From: Gammaproteobacteria bacterium
Lineage (GTDB): Bacteria > Pseudomonadota > Gammaproteobacteria > UWMA-0217
Assembly (NCBI GenBank): GCA_011330835.1
Contig: DRPO01000597.1
Span: 1-8,274, forward strand
Direction of reading: 5' to 3'
DNA length: 8,274 nucleotides
A model generated the notes under the pieces. It saw only the letters and a program-made list of their open reading frames with translations, ran no database searches and was not told the DNA's origin. The translations under genes and the position numbers were made by a program. Of the stretch, positions 5,307-8,274 are shown piece by piece; within the stretch, counting starts at the first letter, position 1, and each line of letters begins with the position of its first letter.

Positions 5307-7694
5307 ATGGATTCATCCGTGATTGAAGAGACGCTGAAAAGCGCATTGTCATTGCATCAGTCAGGCGATCTGGCTGGCGCTTGCGAACACTACCTGCAAG
5401 TCCTCGATGAGGAGCCCGAAGAAGCCAACGCCCTTCAACTGATGGGAACGGCCAAATACCAGCTGCGGGAGCTGGACGAGGCGAAACAGTTTCTGGAGCG
5501 CGCCCTGACGGCGCGCCCCGACCTTTTCGAGGCGCACGTCAATCTTGGCAATGTGCTGACCGATATGGGCGATTTGCCGGCGGCGCTGTCGCGCTATGAT
5601 CAGGCGCTGGCGATCCAGCCAAGCGCGCTGGCGTGGAATAACAAGGGGAATATCTTTCGGGTTTCCGGCGAACTGGACAAGGCGGCGGACGCTTACGCCA
5701 GGGCGTTGGAAATCGACCCTGAATTTGTCGACGCCCTCAATGGTCTGGGCATGATCCGGTGTCTCGAAGGGCGGTTCGAAGAAGCCATCGACTTGCATCG
5801 GTCGGCGCTCGACATCGACGCGGAACGCCCGTTGACGTACCTCGAACTGGCCTATGCCCACAGTCGCAAGGGCGAGCAGGACGAGGCGCTGGCCAATTAC
5901 TATCACGCGCTGGTTCTGGCGCCTGAACTGTTCAACGCGCATTACGGCATCGGCAATGTCTTTTTCCAGCGGGGACGCTACGCCGACGCCATCCGCGCCT
6001 ACCGTCATGCGCTGAGCCTCAATCCCGGCAATCCCGAAATCCTGACCAATCTCGGCAACGCCTACGCCGAAACCGGCGATATTCAGGCCGCCAATGACTG
6101 TTTCCAGCAAGCGCTCAAGGTCAATCCCAACGATGTTCGCGCTCTGTCCAATCTCGGCAATAATCTTCAGCATTTCGGGGACATGGAAGAGGCCGCCGAG
6201 CAGTTCCGCAAGGCGCTGGCGGTCGATCCGGACAACCTCGAGGCGCTGAACAACCTCGGCAAGTTGCTGGTTCAGCAATACAAACCCGGCGAGGCGATCG
6301 AGGTATTGAAAAGGGCGCTGACGCTTTACCCCGATTTCGTCCCGGCTCTCTACAACTACGGGTATGCGCTGAACCAGTTTGGTCTCAACAGCGAATCGAT
6401 CGAGGTGTTGCGCGAGGTGGTCGAACGCCAGCCCGATTCGCATCTGATCAACAGCACCTTGTTGATGTACCTGAGCTACGAGCCGGATCTGTCGCCGGAA
6501 GCGCTGCTCGAAGAGCATCGCCAGTGGGCTCGACGTCATGCCGACCCGCTGAAATCCCGCATCCAGACGCATGACAATGATCGCGATCCCGACCGGCCAC
6601 TGCGAATCGGCTATGTCTCGATGGACCTGGGGCGGCATCCGGTCGGCTACATGACCGTTTCCTCGCTGACCCGGCATGACCAGCAAAACTTCCCGACATA
6701 CTATTATTCCAGTCGCTCCAAAGAGGACGACATCACCGCCCGCTACCGCGAATCGGCGACCGGCTGGCGGCGCACGCTGGGCGTATCCGACAGCGAAATG
6801 GCGCAAATGGTGCGTGATGACCGCATCGACATTCTTGTCGATCTCAGTGGCCACACCGCCGGGGGGCGATTGCCGGTCTTCGCCGAAAAGCCCGCGCCGC
6901 TGCAGGCGACCTGGATTGGCTATTGCGACACCACCGGCGTCGACGCCATCGATTACATCCTGATGGACGAGATGACGGCGCCTCCCGAGATCGACGACCT
7001 GTTTACCGAAAAAGTCGTGCGGTTGGGAACGCGTTTCTGCTATACGCCGCCGGATGCCGCGCCCCCTGTTTCCACCGCCTTGCCGGCGATGAAAAACGGC
7101 TATGTCACCTTTGGCACGCTCAGCAATCTGCTCAAGGTCACCGCCGAAGTGGTGGCTGTCTGGGCCAAATTATTGCAGCGCGTTCCCAATTCCCGTCTGC
7201 TCATCTCCTGGAACACGCTGCAGGAAGCGGCGCGGCGCGAACGCCTGCTCAACCAATTCCGGGATCGCGGCGTCGAATCCGGTCGCATTCTCTTCCGCTA
7301 CTACCCCGATTCCAGCAATCACGCCGCCATACTTAACGACTACGCCGATATCGACATCGCGCTCGACACCTTCCCCTATACCGGCGGCATCACCACCTCC
7401 GAGGCGCTGTGGATGGGCGTGCCCGTCGTCACCCTGCGCGGCCGGCGGGCCGTCTCCCGGCAAAGCGCCTCGATCATCGCCGCGGTGGGCGGCATGGATG
7501 ACCTGATCACCGACAGCAAGGAGGCCTATATCGAAACCGCCGCGCGACTCGCCGGTGATTTTGGCCGGCTCTACGACATGCGCAAGAACCTGCGGCAGCG
7601 CATGGCGCAATCGCCGTTCTGCAATGCCGAACAGTTCATCGTCGATCTTGAGAACACCTATCGGCGGCTCTGGCGTCGGTGGTGTGAGCGCTGA
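5307..7694 (+). CDS. TPR-repeat O-GlcNAc transferase/SPINDLY-like glycosyltransferase (GT41)
   Basis: 795-residue predicted cytoplasmic protein: a long TPR superhelix followed by a GT41 catalytic domain, the layout of eukaryotic OGT, plant SPINDLY and their bacterial relatives. About eleven 34-residue TPRs span roughly 7-380, several ending in the typical AL...P helix end (e.g. RALEIDPEFVDALNGLG). The GT41 domain (about 430-790) shows RIGYVSMDLGRHPVGY with His444 at the position of the human OGT His498, DLSGHTAGGRL (512-522), QATWIGYCDTTG (533-544), FGTLSNLLKVT with Lys610 aligned to the UDP-binding Lys842, and FPYTGGITTSEALWMGVPVV (689-708). Donor (UDP-GlcNAc, GDP-fucose or other) and protein acceptors cannot be told from sequence. 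The ATG has only a weak ribosome site. It is monocistronic, with no glycan genes beside it. Confidence 0.92.
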   Translation: MDSSVIEETLKSALSLHQSGDLAGACEHYLQVLDEEPEEANALQLMGTAKYQLRELDEAKQFLERALTARPDLFEAHVNLGNVLTDMGDLPAALSRYDQALAIQPSALAWNNKGNIFRVSGELDKAADAYARALEIDPEFVDALNGLGMIRCLEGRFEEAIDLHRSALDIDAERPLTYLELAYAHSRKGEQDEALANYYHALVLAPELFNAHYGIGNVFFQRGRYADAIRAYRHALSLNPGNPEILTNLGNAYAETGDIQAANDCFQQALKVNPNDVRALSNLGNNLQHFGDMEEAAEQFRKALAVDPDNLEALNNLGKLLVQQYKPGEAIEVLKRALTLYPDFVPALYNYGYALNQFGLNSESIEVLREVVERQPDSHLINSTLLMYLSYEPDLSPEALLEEHRQWARRHADPLKSRIQTHDNDRDPDRPLRIGYVSMDLGRHPVGYMTVSSLTRHDQQNFPTYYYSSRSKEDDITARYRESATGWRRTLGVSDSEMAQMVRDDRIDILVDLSGHTAGGRLPVFAEKPAPLQATWIGYCDTTGVDAIDYILMDEMTAPPEIDDLFTEKVVRLGTRFCYTPPDAAPPVSTALPAMKNGYVTFGTLSNLLKVTAEVVAVWAKLLQRVPNSRLLISWNTLQEAARRERLLNQFRDRGVESGRILFRYYPDSSNHAAILNDYADIDIALDTFPYTGGITTSEALWMGVPVVTLRGRRAVSRQSASIIAAVGGMDDLITDSKEAYIETAARLAGDFGRLYDMRKNLRQRMAQSPFCNAEQFIVDLENTYRRLWRRWCER

Positions 7695-7715
7695 ACTGGT
7701 GAAACAGCGGCGGAT

Positions 7716-7864
7716 GGATCCCGGCGTTCGCTGGGATGACTGCTTTCTCTTCACCCAAGCCCCGGTCCTCGTACCATCATTCCGCTTCCAAGCAACGTAA
7801 TCGCCGCTTCTGGGTTGGGGCATCTCCCTGCTTTACGCCGTCATCCCGGCGAACGCCGGGATCC
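7716..7864. repeat. Inverted pair of REP-like palindromes
   Basis: The 25 bases at 7716-7740 (from GGATCCCGGCGTTCG) recur as the reverse complement at 7840-7864 with one mismatch, about 100 bases apart. Each arm is itself a hairpin; in the right arm TCCCGGCG and CGCCGGGA form an 8-bp stem with a 2-base loop. The left arm begins 21 bases after the glycosyltransferase stop, so the pair could fold in that transcript's 3' end. It resembles the 3115-3270 units in style (GTCAT-C...) but has a different stem. Confidence 0.7.
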
Positions 7865-8001
7865 AGTCTCCCCACAACCTCGAAAACACCCCGAACACCG
7901 GGTCGGGGCCCGCGTGGCGGACCGGCGACAGTGCCGTCGAATCGACGAACGACCGTTTATCTGAGACAAATGGAATTCTCGGGTATACTTCCTGTCCATA
8001 G

Positions 8002-8164
8002 ATACCTCTTGCGACCAGGAATACCTCATTCAGGCCGCGCATCTTTTCGCCGATAGCAGCGTTGTAAAAACTTGACGTAGCGCCACTATGCCTGCGTTTT
8101 TACGCCTTGCTCTCGACGAAAATTTACACGCCCTGAACGAGGTATTCCTGATCGCAAGAGGTAT
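8002..8164. repeat. Large imperfect palindrome, dispersed repeat element
   Basis: The element begins ATACCTCTTGCG and ends with its exact complement CGCAAGAGGTAT. The arms (8002-8071 and 8096-8164) align at about 57 of 69 bases with one single-base indel; a loosely paired centre of about 25 bases separates them. The right half recurs at 1-90 and its core at 3391-3402. No clear target-site duplication flanks it and there is no transposase frame, so it may be a MITE-like element, two repeat copies inserted head to head, or a structured RNA. The family was not recognised. Confidence 0.75.
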
Positions 8165-8234
8165 AACTCACTTGCGATCGTTCCTCGGGATGGTCGCGAC
8201 TCCATACCACCGGACTGGAAACGATCAACGATGA
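8088..8234 (+). CDS. Doubtful 48-codon ORF within the dispersed repeat
   Basis: An ATG frame begins MPAFLRLALDENL and includes LNEVFLIARGI, then runs out of the repeat and stops at 8232-8234. It is listed because the copy at 14-90 reads MPAFSRLALDENL in the same frame and the opposite arm encodes LNEVFLVARGI on the minus strand. There is no clear Shine-Dalgarno and the part beyond the repeat looks unconserved. It is probably a repeat-borne reading frame or a gene fragment rather than an expressed gene. Confidence 0.2.
   Translation: MPAFLRLALDENLHALNEVFLIARGITHLRSFLGMVATPYHRTGNDQR
8150..8179. repeat. 9-bp perfect inverted repeat at the palindrome edge
   Basis: GATCGCAAG (8150-8158) and CTTGCGATC (8171-8179) are exact complements separated by 12 bases. 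The left arm is part of the dispersed repeat core and the right arm lies just outside the palindrome. The arrangement could be an operator-like dyad, a hairpin, or a chance extension of the repeat boundary. Confidence 0.4.
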
Positions 8235-8274
8235 CCGGATCGACAAACCCGATGGGGGCGCGAGAACGATGACC

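Larger units (their letters stand above)
7695..8274. other. 580-bp repeat-rich region without a convincing gene
   Basis: After the glycosyltransferase stop there is no frame that looks like a conserved protein. The region holds the inverted REP-like pair (7716-7864), a small hairpin CCCCGA/TCGGGG (7889-7908), the large palindrome (8002-8164) and a 9-bp inverted repeat at 8150-8179. No clear intrinsic terminator with a T-tract is seen for the glycosyltransferase gene. The final 90 bases may lead into a gene beginning beyond the window. Confidence 0.6.

Noticed and set aside
5361..6854. 497-codon open frame on the minus strand opposite the TPR/GT41 gene
   Set aside because: It is a mirror of the regular TPR codon pattern with repeated RLxQxAxxI-type blocks. 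The plus-strand frame carries clear TPR and GT41 motifs.
7984..7989. TATACT as a -10 box in the right intergenic region
   Set aside because: No -35-like hexamer at 16-18 bp and no gene downstream within the window.
7833..8042. 69-codon minus-strand frame starting MRGLNEVFLVARGIYGQ
   Set aside because: It spans the left arm of the dispersed repeat and the REP-like palindrome, with no ribosome site or recognised family. It is recorded as a property of the repeat, not as a gene.

Overview
The window comes from a GC-rich gammaproteobacterial chromosome. This rests on family content and gene order: glnK-amtB on one strand, with ubiK and comM reading away on the other. As far as I recall, pseudomonads and related gammaproteobacteria have a similar neighbourhood. 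The genus cannot be fixed from the sequence alone. There is no phage, plasmid, CRISPR, tRNA or rRNA signal.

Left block (1-2526, minus strand): a nitrogen-acquisition operon read from right to left. It holds a TorF-family (Gcw_chp) outer-membrane porin, the P-II signal protein GlnK and the ammonium channel AmtB. It ends in a strong intrinsic terminator at 91-119.

Regulatory block (2527-2837): the divergent region before the porin holds a near-perfect sigma-54 promoter (2568-2583). About 130 bp upstream of its predicted start lies a perfect NtrC-type dyad (2678-2694), with weaker half-sites on both sides. The layout resembles classical glnA-type promoters and argues that the porin, GlnK and AmtB respond together to nitrogen limitation. 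On the other strand a TATAAT box precedes ubiK.

Centre (2838-5182, mainly plus strand): ubiK encodes a small coiled-coil ubiquinone-biosynthesis accessory factor. A 408-bp gap follows, with two tandem REP-like palindromic repeats and one degenerate copy of a dispersed repeat. Next is comM/yifB, a full-length AAA+ ATPase of the Mg-chelatase-like family that starts at TTG. Tail-to-tail with comM is the N-terminal stub of a DUF1223 gene, which looks like a deletion remnant.

Right block (5307-7694): a 795-residue protein with about eleven TPR repeats and a C-terminal O-GlcNAc transferase/SPINDLY-like GT41 domain. No obvious acceptor gene lies nearby.

Right edge (7695-8274): 580 bp with no convincing gene but many repeats. 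A pair of inverted REP-like palindromes is followed by a ~163-bp imperfect palindrome. Its right half recurs at 1-90 (about 84% identical), so copies of one dispersed repeat family lie at both ends of the window, with a degenerate copy before comM. The strongest candidate for something under-described is the porin-glnK-amtB unit with its sigma-54/NtrC control region. The second is the dispersed palindrome, whose copies share a coding-like reading.
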